Positions 1 through 8,908 are shown, numbered from the stretch's first letter. The stretch is DNA of 64,000 bases from CAZWLY01 sp964634465 (GCA_964634465.1 CAZWLY010000012.1:1-64000), one strand, 5' to 3'. Numbers and translations: made by a program. The notes: a model not told the origin generated them from the letters alone.

Positions 1-40
1 CAAACTCCGGCCCAAGCCCAGACGATATCCGAAAGGCGAA

Positions 41-72
41 AGAAAAAGGGGCGGCCCATGACGGCCGCCCCC
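41..72 (-). terminator. Rho-independent terminator of the tRNA-Phe gene
   Basis: Read on the minus strand, a perfect 9-bp stem (GGGGCGGCC at 48-56 against GGCCGCCCC at 63-71, 6-nt loop) is followed by a U-rich tail (TTTTTCTTT). It lies directly downstream of the tRNA. Confidence 0.85.
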
Positions 73-81
73 GTTCACTCC

Positions 82-157
82 TGGTGCCGAGGGACGGAAT
101 TGAACCGCCGACACGGGGATTTTCAGTCCCCTGCTCTACCAACTGAGCTACCTCGGC
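82..157 (-). tRNA. tRNA-Phe (GAA)
   Basis: The minus strand folds into a complete 76-nt cloverleaf. The acceptor stem GCCGAGG pairs with CCTCGGC, the D-arm contains AGCTCAGTTGGTAGAGC, the anticodon loop is CTGAAAA (anticodon GAA), the T-loop is GTTCAATTC, and the 3' CCA is encoded. It is a stand-alone gene with its own promoter and terminator. Confidence 0.97.
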
Positions 158-169
158 TTCGGGCTTTAA

Positions 170-198
170 TTTTTAGGCCATGGCCGGTCCCAAGTCAA
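170..198 (-). promoter_or_regulatory. Sigma-70-type promoter of tRNA-Phe
   Basis: On the minus strand a TTGACT -35 box (193-198) is separated by 17 bp from a TAAAAA -10 box (170-175). It sits just upstream of the mature tRNA 5' end. Confidence 0.6.
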
Positions 199-271
199 GC
201 CCAAAGGGCCTGTTGCCGCCAAAAATGGATAGTGGTAGACTGATCTTCCGAGTGAAAGCAAGCGAGGCGGT

Positions 272-1882
272 ATGTCTTCTCTGGTCTACATTTCTGGCGT
301 TGGGATGACCCCTTTTTCCCGTTCCCAGGTCTCCCTGGTCGAGCTGATGGTCGAGGCCGGGCTCAGCGCCCTGGCCGACGCCGGGCTGGAGACGGTGGAG
401 GCTCTCTACCTAGGGGTGATGAACCCGGCCGAGTTCACCGGCGACTCCAACCTGGCCGCGGTCCTGGCCGACTCCCTGGACCTGCCCGGCGTGCCGGCGG
501 CCAGAGTGGAGACGGCCTCGTCCACCGGGGCGGGGGTTCTGGAAACCGCCTTCTACGCCGTGGCCTCCGGCTACGTCGAAAGCGCCTTGGTGGTCGCCGG
601 CGAGAAGATGACCCACCTGCCCACCGACCAGACGACCCATATCCTGGCCCGGGTGATCGACAAGGTGGAGCGCCAGTACGGCGCCTCCATGCCCGCCCTG
701 GCGGCCATGATCGCCCGGCGCTACGCCTATCAGTACGGCCTGTCGGCCGAGGAGTTGACCGACGCCCTGGCCGCGGTGGCCATCAAGAGCCACGCCAACG
801 GCGCCCTGAACCCCCTGGCCCAGTTCCGTAAGGCCATCGACAAAGAGAAGTACCTGGCCTCCAAGATGGTCGCCGATCCGCTCAGAGTCTACGACTGCGC
901 GCCGATCACCGACGGGGCGGCGGCGGTGGTCATCACCCGCCGGCCGGACACGGTCAGCGTGGTCGGGGTGGGCCACGCCACCGACACCTTGGCCGTCGGC
1001 CGCCGGGGCTCCCTGACCTCGTTCAACTCGACCAAGCAGGCCGCGGCCAAGGCCTACAAGATGGCCCAGGTCAACCCCCAGGACATCGACCTGGCCGAAG
1101 TCCACGACGCCTTCACCATGTTCGAGATCATCGGCACCGAGGATTTGGGCTTCTTCGAGCCGGGAGAGGGCTGGCGGGCGGCCATCGAAGGCGTCACCTC
1201 CCGGGAGGGCAAGCTGCCGGTCAACGTCTCCGGCGGGCTCAAGAGCCGGGGCCATCCGGTCGGGGCCTCGGGCTTGGCCCAAGTGGTCGAACTGGTCTGG
1301 CAGATGCGGGGCGAGGCCGGTGAGGAGCGCCAACTGGAGAACGTCCGCCTGGCCCTGGCCCAGTCCATCGGCGGGTTGGCCAACAACAACTTCGTGACCA
1401 TCCTCAAGAGGGGCGATTACCGCCAGGTGTGGCAGGTCAACTTCGAGCCGGACTACGAGCGCCAACTCCTGCCGGCCCGGCCGGCCTTGGAACTCGACAG
1501 CCTCAAGCCGGGCAAGGGCGAGCTTCTGACCTGGACCGTGCTCCACAAGCCCCCGGCCGGGTTCGAGCCGCCGGTCAACCTGGGTTACGTCCGGATGGGC
1601 GACGGCGCGGTCATCCTGGCCTTGGGCCAGGGCGAGCCGCTGCCCGACGTCGGCGACAAGGTCTCGGTGGACGTCGCCGGCGAGCACTTCGTCTACAAGA
1701 CCTACGATCCCAAGGCCGTGCTCAAGAAACCGCTGGCCACGATCAAGCGGACCATCTGGGGCTGGTGGTCGGACACGGCCGACGCCGTTAGAACCGCGGC
1801 CCGCAACCGCAAGGCGGCCAAACTCAAAGAGGCCCGCCGGCGCAGACGGCAGGAGGCGGCCGAGGAGGCCCGGTCCGATTGA
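272..1882 (+). CDS. Thiolase-like protein with C-terminal DUF35-type OB-fold; catalytic Cys replaced by Ser
   Basis: The protein has 536 aa. Residues 1-380 match the SCP-x/archaeal-type thiolase family: the HDAF block near residue 277, the GG.KSRGHPVGASG block near 330, and the terminal GG.A...VTILKR block. Residues 390-490 look like the acyl-CoA-binding OB-fold (DUF35) usually encoded as a separate partner; here it is fused and lacks the zinc-ribbon cysteines. The tail is very basic. In the segment VETASSTGAG the nucleophilic cysteine expected after VEAA is Ser83, so ordinary thiolytic catalysis is doubtful. It may be a non-catalytic or condensation-only homologue. The ATG start has only a weak purine-rich ribosome site. 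No pathway partner is adjacent. Confidence 0.85.
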   Translation: MSSLVYISGVGMTPFSRSQVSLVELMVEAGLSALADAGLETVEALYLGVMNPAEFTGDSNLAAVLADSLDLPGVPAARVETASSTGAGVLETAFYAVASGYVESALVVAGEKMTHLPTDQTTHILARVIDKVERQYGASMPALAAMIARRYAYQYGLSAEELTDALAAVAIKSHANGALNPLAQFRKAIDKEKYLASKMVADPLRVYDCAPITDGAAAVVITRRPDTVSVVGVGHATDTLAVGRRGSLTSFNSTKQAAAKAYKMAQVNPQDIDLAEVHDAFTMFEIIGTEDLGFFEPGEGWRAAIEGVTSREGKLPVNVSGGLKSRGHPVGASGLAQVVELVWQMRGEAGEERQLENVRLALAQSIGGLANNNFVTILKRGDYRQVWQVNFEPDYERQLLPARPALELDSLKPGKGELLTWTVLHKPPAGFEPPVNLGYVRMGDGAVILALGQGEPLPDVGDKVSVDVAGEHFVYKTYDPKAVLKKPLATIKRTIWGWWSDTADAVRTAARNRKAAKLKEARRRRRQEAAEEARSD

Positions 1883-1956
1883 CCGGCCCCGTCCCGGCGG
1901 CCTCGAAGCGCCCAGCCTTGACAGCGCCCCGACAGCGGATCGACAATGAGCCCGTC

Positions 1957-2574
1957 ATGTCTGGATTCCTGATCGCCCTGGAGGGCATCGACGGCTCCGG
2001 CACCACCAGCCTGGCGGTGGAGCTCGTCGATCGATTGAAAAAAGATGGCTTGGATTGTGTGAGCACCGCCGAGCCATCGGAAGGCCCCATAGGTGAGTTG
2101 CTCAGAGAGTCTCTCGCGGGACGGTTTAGACCGACGCCTTCGGCCCTAGCCCTCCTCTTCGCCGCCGACCGGCTGGACCATCTAAACAGAGTCATTCAGC
2201 CGGCTTTGGACGACGGCCTGATCGTGATCACCGATCGTTATCTTTACTCGTCGCTGGCTTACCAATCCGTCGCCGTTGATCCGTCTTGGGTGGAAACGAT
2301 AAACATCAAAGCTAGACCGCCCGACCTATTCATTCTTCTGGACGCACCGATCGAAGTGTGCCTGGCGCGCATCGAGGCCAGAGACGGGTGGTTACTGGAT
2401 GTTTTTGAGAAGGCCGACTTTCTGGCCCAGGTCCGGGAAAACTACCTCCGTCTGGCCCGCTCCGAGCAACGGGCCGGCCGGCGGGTGGCGATCGTCTCGG
2501 CCGAGCCGCCCCTCGACGAGGTGGCCGAGGCTGTCTTCGGGGAGGTCGAGGCGCTGATCGAGGCCTTACGATGA
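1957..2574 (+). CDS. tmk: Thymidylate kinase
   Basis: It phosphorylates dTMP to dTDP for DNA synthesis in the cytosol. The 205-aa length is normal. The DRY..SS.AYQ signature (ITDRYLYSSLAYQ) and the LID-type segment are clear. The P-loop reads GIDGSGTT, so the usual Walker-A lysine is threonine. The frame is open upstream to 1879, but family homology begins at the internal MSGFLIALEGIDG, so the ATG at 1957 is preferred. Its stop overlaps the next gene by 4 bp (ATGA), so the two are translationally coupled. Confidence 0.9.
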   Translation: MSGFLIALEGIDGSGTTSLAVELVDRLKKDGLDCVSTAEPSEGPIGELLRESLAGRFRPTPSALALLFAADRLDHLNRVIQPALDDGLIVITDRYLYSSLAYQSVAVDPSWVETINIKARPPDLFILLDAPIEVCLARIEARDGWLLDVFEKADFLAQVRENYLRLARSEQRAGRRVAIVSAEPPLDEVAEAVFGEVEALIEALR

Positions 2575-3944
2575 TCGACCGGCCGCTCCAACCACGGCCC
2601 CGACTCCTGGCCCCCATCCGGCTCCTGGTCTTCGGCTTCGTCGGCCTGATCCTCATCGGCGCGCTAGCCCTGTCCCTGCCAATCGCCTCGGCCGGCTGGC
2701 CGTTGAGTTTGATCGACGCCCTGTTCACCGCCACCTCGGCGGTCTGCGTCACCGGCCTGGTGGTGGTCGATACCGGGACCGACCTGTCTCTCTTCGGCCA
2801 GTCGGTGGTGTTGATCCTCATCCAGTTGGGCGGGTTGGGCATCATGACCTTCTCCACCTTCGTCCTGGTGCTTCTGGGCCGCAAGTTGTCCTTCGGCGCC
2901 CACGGCCTGCTGGCCGAAGCCCACTCCCACCGGCCCGGCCTGAAACTGGGGCGCCTGCTGACAAACATCGTCTGGTTCACCGTTGTCCTGGAAGCCCTGG
3001 GTTTCGTCCTGCTGTTCGCCGGCCTGGGCCGGGAGATGCCGACCGAACGGGCGGCCTGGTGGGCCCTTTTCCACTCCGTGTCCGCCTTCTGCAACGCCGG
3101 GTTCGCTCTCTCGGCCGAGTCGTTCGTCCCCTTCCGGAACGATTGGCTCATCAATCTGACCCTGATCGCCCTCATCGTTCTGGGCGGACTGGGCTTCGTC
3201 GTCCTGGACGAGCTCGTGACCCGATTCAAGAGCATGCGGCGGGGCGAAAGGCGGCGGCCGTCGCTGTCACTTCACGCCCGGGTGGTCCTGGCCAGTTCGC
3301 TTCTGTTGACCATCGGCGGGGCGGCCGTGATCTGGCTGGTCGAATCGGCCGGCGAGCTGGCCGGCCTGCCCTGGATGGAGCGGCTGCTGGTCAGCCTGTT
3401 CCAGTCGGTCACCGCCAGGACGGCCGGCTTCAACACCGTCGATATCGGCCTGTTGTCCAACGCCTCGGTCTTCATCCTCATCGGCCTGATGTTCGTCGGC
3501 GCCTCGCCCGCCTCCTGCGGCGGCGGGGTCAAGACGACCACCCTGGCCGTCTTCTGGGCCATGGTCCGGGCCCGGTTCCGGGGCGAGGAGCGGGAGAGAC
3601 TGTTCAACCGCAGTCTGACCCGACCCGGCGTCAACCGGGCGATGACGCTGCTTTTGTCCTCGGTCGGGGTGATCGGCCTGTTCACCATTCTCGTTTTTCT
3701 GTTGATGCCCGAATCGGCCGACCGGGGGCTTTTCGTAAAGATCATCTTCGAGGTCGTCTCCGCCTTCGGCACCGTCGGGTTGTCGTTGGGGATCACCCCC
3801 GAGCTGACCGCCCCGGCCAAGGCGGTGGTGATGGTGCTGATGCTCGTCGGGCGCTTGGGGCCGCTGACCTTCGCCCAGTTCCTGTCCGGCGAGGTCGGCC
3901 CGGAGAAATACCATTACGCCGAGGAGTCGATTCTGATAGGTTAA
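2571..3944 (+). CDS. ktrB: Potassium uptake transporter membrane subunit, KtrB/TrkH family
   Basis: This is a 457-aa integral membrane protein with the four-fold M1-P-M2 architecture of the Trk/Ktr/HKT superfamily. The four pore-loop signatures are visible: SAVCVTGL (near 55), AFCNAGF (near 169), TARTAGFNT (near 282) and AFGTVGL (near 395). Each supplies a filter glycine. It moves K+ (possibly with Na+) across the inner membrane and needs the cytosolic RCK ring encoded next. The length is closer to KtrB than to the longer E. coli TrkH. Confidence 0.92.
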   Translation: MIDRPLQPRPRLLAPIRLLVFGFVGLILIGALALSLPIASAGWPLSLIDALFTATSAVCVTGLVVVDTGTDLSLFGQSVVLILIQLGGLGIMTFSTFVLVLLGRKLSFGAHGLLAEAHSHRPGLKLGRLLTNIVWFTVVLEALGFVLLFAGLGREMPTERAAWWALFHSVSAFCNAGFALSAESFVPFRNDWLINLTLIALIVLGGLGFVVLDELVTRFKSMRRGERRRPSLSLHARVVLASSLLLTIGGAAVIWLVESAGELAGLPWMERLLVSLFQSVTARTAGFNTVDIGLLSNASVFILIGLMFVGASPASCGGGVKTTTLAVFWAMVRARFRGEERERLFNRSLTRPGVNRAMTLLLSSVGVIGLFTILVFLLMPESADRGLFVKIIFEVVSAFGTVGLSLGITPELTAPAKAVVMVLMLVGRLGPLTFAQFLSGEVGPEKYHYAEESILIG

Positions 3945-3986
3945 CCCCGACAAGATCAGGGCAAGATCAGGGAGCGAGGAGGAGTC

Positions 3987-4637
3987 ATGCGCTTGGCGGT
4001 CTTCGGTTTGGGCAAGTTCGGGCGGCAGGTGGCGCTGGAGCTGGGCCGATCCGGCCACGACGTGCTGGCCATGGACGAAAACGAGGATCGGGTCCAGGCC
4101 GTCCGCGAGTTCGTCAGCCGGGCGGTGGTCGGCGACTGCACCGACCGCCAGACCTTGGAAGACCTGGGCGCGGCCGACTCCGACGCGGCGGTGGTCAGCC
4201 TGGGGGCCAACATGGCCGCCTCCATCCTGCTGACTCTCTACCTCAAGGAACTCGGGGTCGGCCGGGTGCTGGTCAAGGCGTTGGACAACGACCACGCCGC
4301 CGTCTTGACCAAGGTCGGGGCCGACGAAATAATCTTTCCCGAGCGGGAGATGGCCCGCCGACTGGCCGTCTCGCTGGCCTCGCCCAACGTCATCGACTAC
4401 CTGCCCCTCTCGCCGGAGTGGGCCATCGCCGAGATCGCTCCCGGCCGGGAGATGATCGGCCGCTCGCTCAGGGAACTGGACGTCCGGCGCAAGTGGGGCA
4501 TCCAGGTCCTGGCCGTCAAGGACGGCGACGCCTTCAAGGCGATCATCGATCCCGACCGGCCGCTTCGACCCTCGGAGGCGCTGGTGGTCATGGGCCGGGC
4601 CAAGGACATCGACCGGATGCGGGAGGCCGTCAGTTAG
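3987..4637 (+). CDS. ktrA: Regulatory RCK subunit of the K+ transporter (KtrA/TrkA family)
   Basis: This is a 216-aa cytosolic protein. The N-terminal Rossmann fold has FGLGKFGRQVA (residues 5-15) and an acidic end of strand 2 (MDEN), the nucleotide-binding RCK_N (TrkA-N) domain that senses ATP/ADP or NAD(H). The C-terminal 80 residues form an RCK_C domain. A single RCK unit of this size is typical of KtrA and about half of E. coli TrkA. It follows the membrane subunit by 42 bp. A GGAGGAG ribosome site precedes the ATG. Confidence 0.92.
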   Translation: MRLAVFGLGKFGRQVALELGRSGHDVLAMDENEDRVQAVREFVSRAVVGDCTDRQTLEDLGAADSDAAVVSLGANMAASILLTLYLKELGVGRVLVKALDNDHAAVLTKVGADEIIFPEREMARRLAVSLASPNVIDYLPLSPEWAIAEIAPGREMIGRSLRELDVRRKWGIQVLAVKDGDAFKAIIDPDRPLRPSEALVVMGRAKDIDRMREAVS

Positions 4638-4641
4638 GGCT

Positions 4642-4661
4642 GGCCTTATGAGGCCTTTTCT
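4642..4661 (+). terminator. Short terminator-like hairpin after ktrA
   Basis: GGCCT and AGGCC pair around a TATG loop and are followed by TTTTCT. The stem is only 5 bp, so termination is probably partial. Confidence 0.4.
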
Positions 4662-4715
4662 GGCAAGATAGCGCCTTGATCCAACACCGATCACTCGTGA
4701 GGAGTTTTCGCGGTC

Positions 4716-6020
4716 ATGCATATTTGCGTCGTCGGAACCGGTTACGTCGGCTTGGTGAGCGGAACCTGCTTCGCCGAGTTCGGCGGTTACGTCGTCTGCG
4801 TCGATAACGACGCGGCCAAGATAGACCAGCTCAACGCCGGCCAGGTACCCATCTACGAACCCGGTCTCAAGGAGTTGATCGAGAAGAACGTCCGCGAGGA
4901 TCGGCTCCGCTTCACCACCGACATCGCCGCCGCCATCGACGACGCCCTGGTGATCTTCATCGCCGTGGGCACCCCCCAGGGCGACGACGGCGCAGCCGAC
5001 CTGACCTACGTCCGCCAGGTGGCCGAGACCATCGGCCGCAACATGCGCGAGTACAAGGTGGTCGTCACCAAATCGACCGTGCCGGTCGGCACCGGCGAGA
5101 TGATCAGGGAGATCATCGAGGCCAACCAGCCCCAGCCGATCGAGTTCGACGTGTGCTCCAATCCGGAATTTTTGCGCGAAGGCTCGGCCATCGAGGACTT
5201 CATGCGACCCAACCGGGTGGTCATCGGATCGTCGTCCGAGCGGGCGACGGCCATCCTGCAAGAGCTCTACTCGCCGCTCTATCTCCTGGAGACGCCCTTC
5301 GTCATCACCGACGTCCCCACGGCCGAGATGATCAAGTACGCCTCCAACGCCTTTCTGGCGACCAAGATCAGCTTCATCAACGAGATGGCCAACCTGTGCG
5401 AGCTGGTCGGAGCCGACGTGAACATGGTCGCCAAGGGGATGGGCATGGACCAGCGCATCGGCTCCAAGTTCCTTCACGCCGGTCCCGGTTACGGGGGCTC
5501 GTGCTTCCCCAAGGACACCCACGCCCTGGCCAAGATCGCCGCCGATCACGGCTACAACTTCCGCATCGTCGAGTCGGTCATCAAGGTCAACGATGAGCAG
5601 CGCCTCAGGATGATCGACAAGATCGTGGCCGCCCTGGACGGCGAGGCGGCCGGCAAGACCGTCGCCTGCCTGGGCCTCACCTTCAAGCCCAACACCGACG
5701 ACATCCGCGAGGCCCCGGCCCGGATCATCCTGGCCGAGCTTCTCAAGCGCGGGGCCAAGGTCCAGGCCTTCGACCCGGCCGGCATGGAGCCGATGCGCCG
5801 GGTGCTGCCCGATCTCGACTACCGGAGCGACGCCTACGACGCCTGCCAAGGGGCCGATTGCCTGGTCCTGATGACCGAGTGGAACCAGTTCAGGAATCTC
5901 AACCTGGCCCGAATCAAAGAGCTGATGACCCGGCCGGTGATGGTCGATCTCAGAAACATCTACCGCCCAGAAAAGGTCAGAGCCCAAGGCTTCACCTACA
6001 GCGGGGTCGGCCGGGTTTAA
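4716..6020 (+). CDS. ugd: UDP-glucose 6-dehydrogenase
   Basis: It oxidises UDP-glucose to UDP-glucuronate in two NAD+-dependent steps, for capsule, LPS or exopolysaccharide precursors. The 434 aa contain the N-terminal NAD site VGTGYVGLVSG, the EGSAIEDF..PNRVV segment, the active-site motif GGSCFPKDT with the catalytic cysteine near residue 261, and the C-terminal UDP-binding domain (GLTFKPNTDDIREAP). The start MHICVVGTGYVG matches the family N-terminus exactly. It appears monocistronic: an unrelated respiratory operon with its own promoter follows. Confidence 0.96.
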   Translation: MHICVVGTGYVGLVSGTCFAEFGGYVVCVDNDAAKIDQLNAGQVPIYEPGLKELIEKNVREDRLRFTTDIAAAIDDALVIFIAVGTPQGDDGAADLTYVRQVAETIGRNMREYKVVVTKSTVPVGTGEMIREIIEANQPQPIEFDVCSNPEFLREGSAIEDFMRPNRVVIGSSSERATAILQELYSPLYLLETPFVITDVPTAEMIKYASNAFLATKISFINEMANLCELVGADVNMVAKGMGMDQRIGSKFLHAGPGYGGSCFPKDTHALAKIAADHGYNFRIVESVIKVNDEQRLRMIDKIVAALDGEAAGKTVACLGLTFKPNTDDIREAPARIILAELLKRGAKVQAFDPAGMEPMRRVLPDLDYRSDAYDACQGADCLVLMTEWNQFRNLNLARIKELMTRPVMVDLRNIYRPEKVRAQGFTYSGVGRV

Positions 6021-6176
6021 GCCCCCGATCCGGTTCGGGACGGAGCTCGATCGTCCCCTTCCGAGTCCAGCGCCTGAGGTCTCGGCTTCCCCTCGACCGC
6101 GCCGGTCCTTTGCGGCCGGCCGGGCCGAAACCGGCGACCGACTTGCCGTCGCGATCGGTTTCCGGCCGGAGGGGAC
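6021..6176. other. Non-coding spacer with a long imperfect inverted repeat
   Basis: No supportable gene is present. Between about 6115 and 6178 lies an imperfect hairpin: arms CCGAAACCG and CGGTTTCCGG, with inner arms GCGAC and GTCGC. It has no U-tract on either side, so it is not a standard terminator. It may be an mRNA 3' structure of ugd. Confidence 0.4.
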
Positions 6177-6205
6177 TTGGCCGAGACGCCGATATGGGGT
6201 ACAAT
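6177..6205 (+). promoter_or_regulatory. Probable promoter of the hdr operon
   Basis: TTGGCC (6177-6182) is followed after exactly 17 bp by TACAAT (6200-6205). It lies about 100 bp upstream of the first hdr gene. Confidence 0.5.
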
Positions 6206-6302
6206 TTTACCCGCTTATCGGCCAAGCGCCGCGTTCGGGGGATGGAAGCGCACGATTCAGCCTGCATCGAGCCGGGTAAGGTCACCCGGTTGGAGATAGT
6301 CC

Positions 6303-7982
6303 TTGGCCTTCAGTCTGAGCCTCTATCTGAGCCTGCTCATCTTTGCCGCCGGCCTTACCTGGCGAATCCGGCGGGCGTTGGGCCGCGACCCGGGCGACGG
6401 ATCGAGCCGGGGCGCCAGGTTGGCCGCCGCCGTCCGGGCCGGATTGGGCGCTCTCTTCAGCGTCCAGGTCGGCCGGCTGATCAAGGTCTTCATCCTCGAT
6501 TGTCTCCTCCAGGCCAGGTTGTTCAAGGACAGCCCCGGCCGGTGGGCGATTCACATGGCCATTTTCGCCTCCTTCCTGGGCCTGCTCGTCATGCACGCCC
6601 TGGATCGGTTCACGATGGCCCCGCTGATAAGCGACTACTCGGCCACCCTCAACCCCTATCTGTTTCTGAGAGACCTCTTCGGCCTGATCTGCCTGATCGG
6701 CCTCATGGCCGCGGCCGGTCGCCGGATCTTCGATCGCAATATCCGCCTCACCTCCAACCTCCAGGACGCGGCGGCGATCATCCTCCTGGCGGTGATCATG
6801 GTCTCCGGCTTTCTCCTGCAAGGAAGCAAGATCGTCTCCCACCAGCGTTTCGCCGAGATGGTCGAGGACTACGCCGATTTCGACGACGAGGACGAAGCCG
6901 AGCTGGGGGCGCTCAGGGCCTATTGGGCGGCCCGATTCGGGGTCGTCTTCCCCGCCAGGCCCGACGTCGGCGACCGGGAACTGATCGACCGGGGCCGGGA
7001 GATACACGAATCGAGCTGCGCCGCCTGCCACTCCGAACCGAGGGCGGCCTTCATCTCCTGGGCGGCGGCCGGGGCCATGAGCGCCGACGCCGTCGCCCTG
7101 ACCAGGGCCAGAACCGAGGTCTGGTTGTGGTACGTCCACTGGCTGGCCGTCTTTATCGGCCTGGCGCTGATCCCCTTCACCAAGTTCTTCCACATTCTGG
7201 CCACGCCGTTGAGCCTGATGATCGGCCGGCCGGCGACGGATGTCGATGACGAGGCCCGAGTCGCCGCCGAGCCGGCGCTCAAAAGCCTCCGGCTGGCCTT
7301 CCAAATGGACGGCTGCGTGCACTGCGGCCAGTGCGCCGCCCGCTGCTCGGTCCGAGCCTCGTTTACCGCCCTGGCCAACTCGAACATCCTGCCTTCGGAG
7401 AAGCTGGTCTCGATCAAGGCCCTCCTGGACGGCGACGGGCTCGATTCGGCCCGGTTGGAAGAGGTGTCCGAAGGCAGCTTCATCTGCACCTCGTGTCGCC
7501 GCTGCACCACGGTCTGCCCGGCCGGCATCGACCTCCAGAGCCTGTGGCTGGACTCCAGGGACAAGTTGGCCGCCCGGGGCCAGGGAGAGCCCTATCTTCG
7601 GGCCGCCCGGGCCATGGCCGAGGCCAACCGGCCGCTCCTGGACGTCGCCGAACCCTTGAGGCCGACGGCCGGCCTCGGCCTGACCGGCCGGAGTCGGGAC
7701 TTCGCGGTCTGCTTCGAGTGCCAGACCTGCACCAACGCCTGCCCGGTCATCGCCCAGATCGACGAACCCGGCCGGGAACTGGGTCTGGCGCCGCATCAGA
7801 TCATGCACTCTTTGGCCCTGGGCCTGTTGGAGCCGGCCCTGGGCTCGAGCATGATCTGGGACTGCCTGACCTGTTACCACTGCCAGGAGGCCTGCCCCCA
7901 GGGCGTGCCGGTGGCCGACGTGCTCTATGAACTCAGGAACCTGTCCTACGGCCGGTTGAGGGAGAGGGGGAGGCGAGAGTGA
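6303..7982 (+). CDS. Membrane-anchored heterodisulfide-reductase-type CE fusion with inserted c-type haem motif
   Basis: The 559-aa protein likely carries electrons between the quinone pool and the soluble HdrAB. The N-terminal 300 residues hold about five hydrophobic helices like the NarI/HdrE cytochrome b subunit. Between helices, near residue 240, sits CAACH, a c-type haem attachment motif, within an otherwise periplasm-like loop. The second half is HdrC/GlpC-like with CVHCGQCAARC (near 339) and CTSCRRCTTVCP (near 398), then CFECQTCTNACP (near 471) and CLTCYHCQEACPQG (near 522), enough for about four [4Fe-4S] clusters. The start codon is TTG, supported by a GGAG site 8 nt upstream. It overlaps the next gene by 4 bp (GTGA). 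DsrMK/HmeCD-type modules are the nearest alternative. Confidence 0.85.
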   Translation: MAFSLSLYLSLLIFAAGLTWRIRRALGRDPGDGSSRGARLAAAVRAGLGALFSVQVGRLIKVFILDCLLQARLFKDSPGRWAIHMAIFASFLGLLVMHALDRFTMAPLISDYSATLNPYLFLRDLFGLICLIGLMAAAGRRIFDRNIRLTSNLQDAAAIILLAVIMVSGFLLQGSKIVSHQRFAEMVEDYADFDDEDEAELGALRAYWAARFGVVFPARPDVGDRELIDRGREIHESSCAACHSEPRAAFISWAAAGAMSADAVALTRARTEVWLWYVHWLAVFIGLALIPFTKFFHILATPLSLMIGRPATDVDDEARVAAEPALKSLRLAFQMDGCVHCGQCAARCSVRASFTALANSNILPSEKLVSIKALLDGDGLDSARLEEVSEGSFICTSCRRCTTVCPAGIDLQSLWLDSRDKLAARGQGEPYLRAARAMAEANRPLLDVAEPLRPTAGLGLTGRSRDFAVCFECQTCTNACPVIAQIDEPGRELGLAPHQIMHSLALGLLEPALGSSMIWDCLTCYHCQEACPQGVPVADVLYELRNLSYGRLRERGRRE

Positions 7983-8896
7983 GCTACGCCGTCTTCTGGG
8001 GCTGCAAGATCCCTTACTACGCGCCGGCCTACGAGCTGGCCGCATCGGCCGTCTTGGACAAGCTGGACGTGGCCGCGACCGAGGTCGAGTTCGGCTGCTG
8101 CGGCTACCCGGTCCGCCACCTCGACTTCATGGCCTTCGTCATCTCCGCGGCCAAGAACTTCGCTCTGGCCAAGGCCAAGGGGCTCGACATTCTCACCCCC
8201 TGCAAGTGCTGCTTCGGCACGCTCAAGGCGGCGGCCCGCATCTTGGACGGCGAGCCCTCTCTGGCCCGGGAGGTCTCGGAGCGGCTGGCCGAAGAGGGGC
8301 TGAGCTACGACGGCCCGGTCAGGATCCGCCACTTGCTCCAGGTTCTCCACCACGAGGTCGGTCCCCAGAGCCTCTGGGAGCAGACGGTCAGGCCCTATCG
8401 GGGCCTCAACCTGGCCGTCCATTACGGCTGCCACGCCTTGAGGCCCAGCGCCGTCACCCTGTTCGACCACCCGGCCGACCCGAGCCTCTTCGAAGACCTC
8501 ATCGCCGCCACCGGGGCCAAGACGGTCGATTGGTCCGAACGGCTGGAGTGCTGCGGCAACCCGCTCTGGGGCCGAAACGACGAGCTTTCGCTGAAAATCA
8601 CCGCCCGAAAGATCGACTCGGCCCGAAAGGCCGGGGCCGATTTCATCTGCCTGGCCTGCACCTACTGCCACATCCAGTTCGATCAAGTCCAGGAGCGACT
8701 CATCGCCCAACGGGGCGGCGAGGCCCTGCCGGCGATACTCTACCCCCAGCTCTTAGGGCTGGCCTTGGGGCTCGAACCCGAACGAGTGGGCCTGGACAAG
8801 AACCGGCTGGGCGGAGAGAGGGTGGTCGATTTTCTCGAGGAGAATAACGGGCCGGAGGCGAACCAAGACCCGCCCCCGGCCAAAGACGACAACTAA
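7979..8896 (+). CDS. hdrB: Heterodisulfide reductase subunit B-like protein (two CCG domains)
   Basis: The 305-aa subunit would hold the active-site non-cubane [4Fe-4S] clusters that reduce a disulfide. Two CCG modules are seen: WGCK...FGCCGYP...TPCKCC (residues 6-80) and YGCH...LECCGNP...LACTYC (residues 145-230). Both match the C-Xn-CC-Xn-CxxC pattern of HdrB. The GTG start overlaps the previous stop codon. In bacteria the natural disulfide substrate of such complexes is usually unknown. A sequence-poor charged tail of about 40 residues follows the second domain. Confidence 0.9.
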   Translation: MSYAVFWGCKIPYYAPAYELAASAVLDKLDVAATEVEFGCCGYPVRHLDFMAFVISAAKNFALAKAKGLDILTPCKCCFGTLKAAARILDGEPSLAREVSERLAEEGLSYDGPVRIRHLLQVLHHEVGPQSLWEQTVRPYRGLNLAVHYGCHALRPSAVTLFDHPADPSLFEDLIAATGAKTVDWSERLECCGNPLWGRNDELSLKITARKIDSARKAGADFICLACTYCHIQFDQVQERLIAQRGGEALPAILYPQLLGLALGLEPERVGLDKNRLGGERVVDFLEENNGPEANQDPPPAKDDN

Positions 8897-8908
8897 CGGA
8901 GAGACCGG

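Noticed and set aside
58..243. Short frame over tRNA-Phe
   Set aside because: It translates the tRNA antisense; the RNA gene explains the region.
3267..5987. Very long antisense open frame (about 900 codons) opposite ktrB, ktrA and ugd
   Set aside because: It runs antisense across three well-supported genes, with low-complexity Gly/Asp/His-rich translation and no homology; it is a high-GC shadow.
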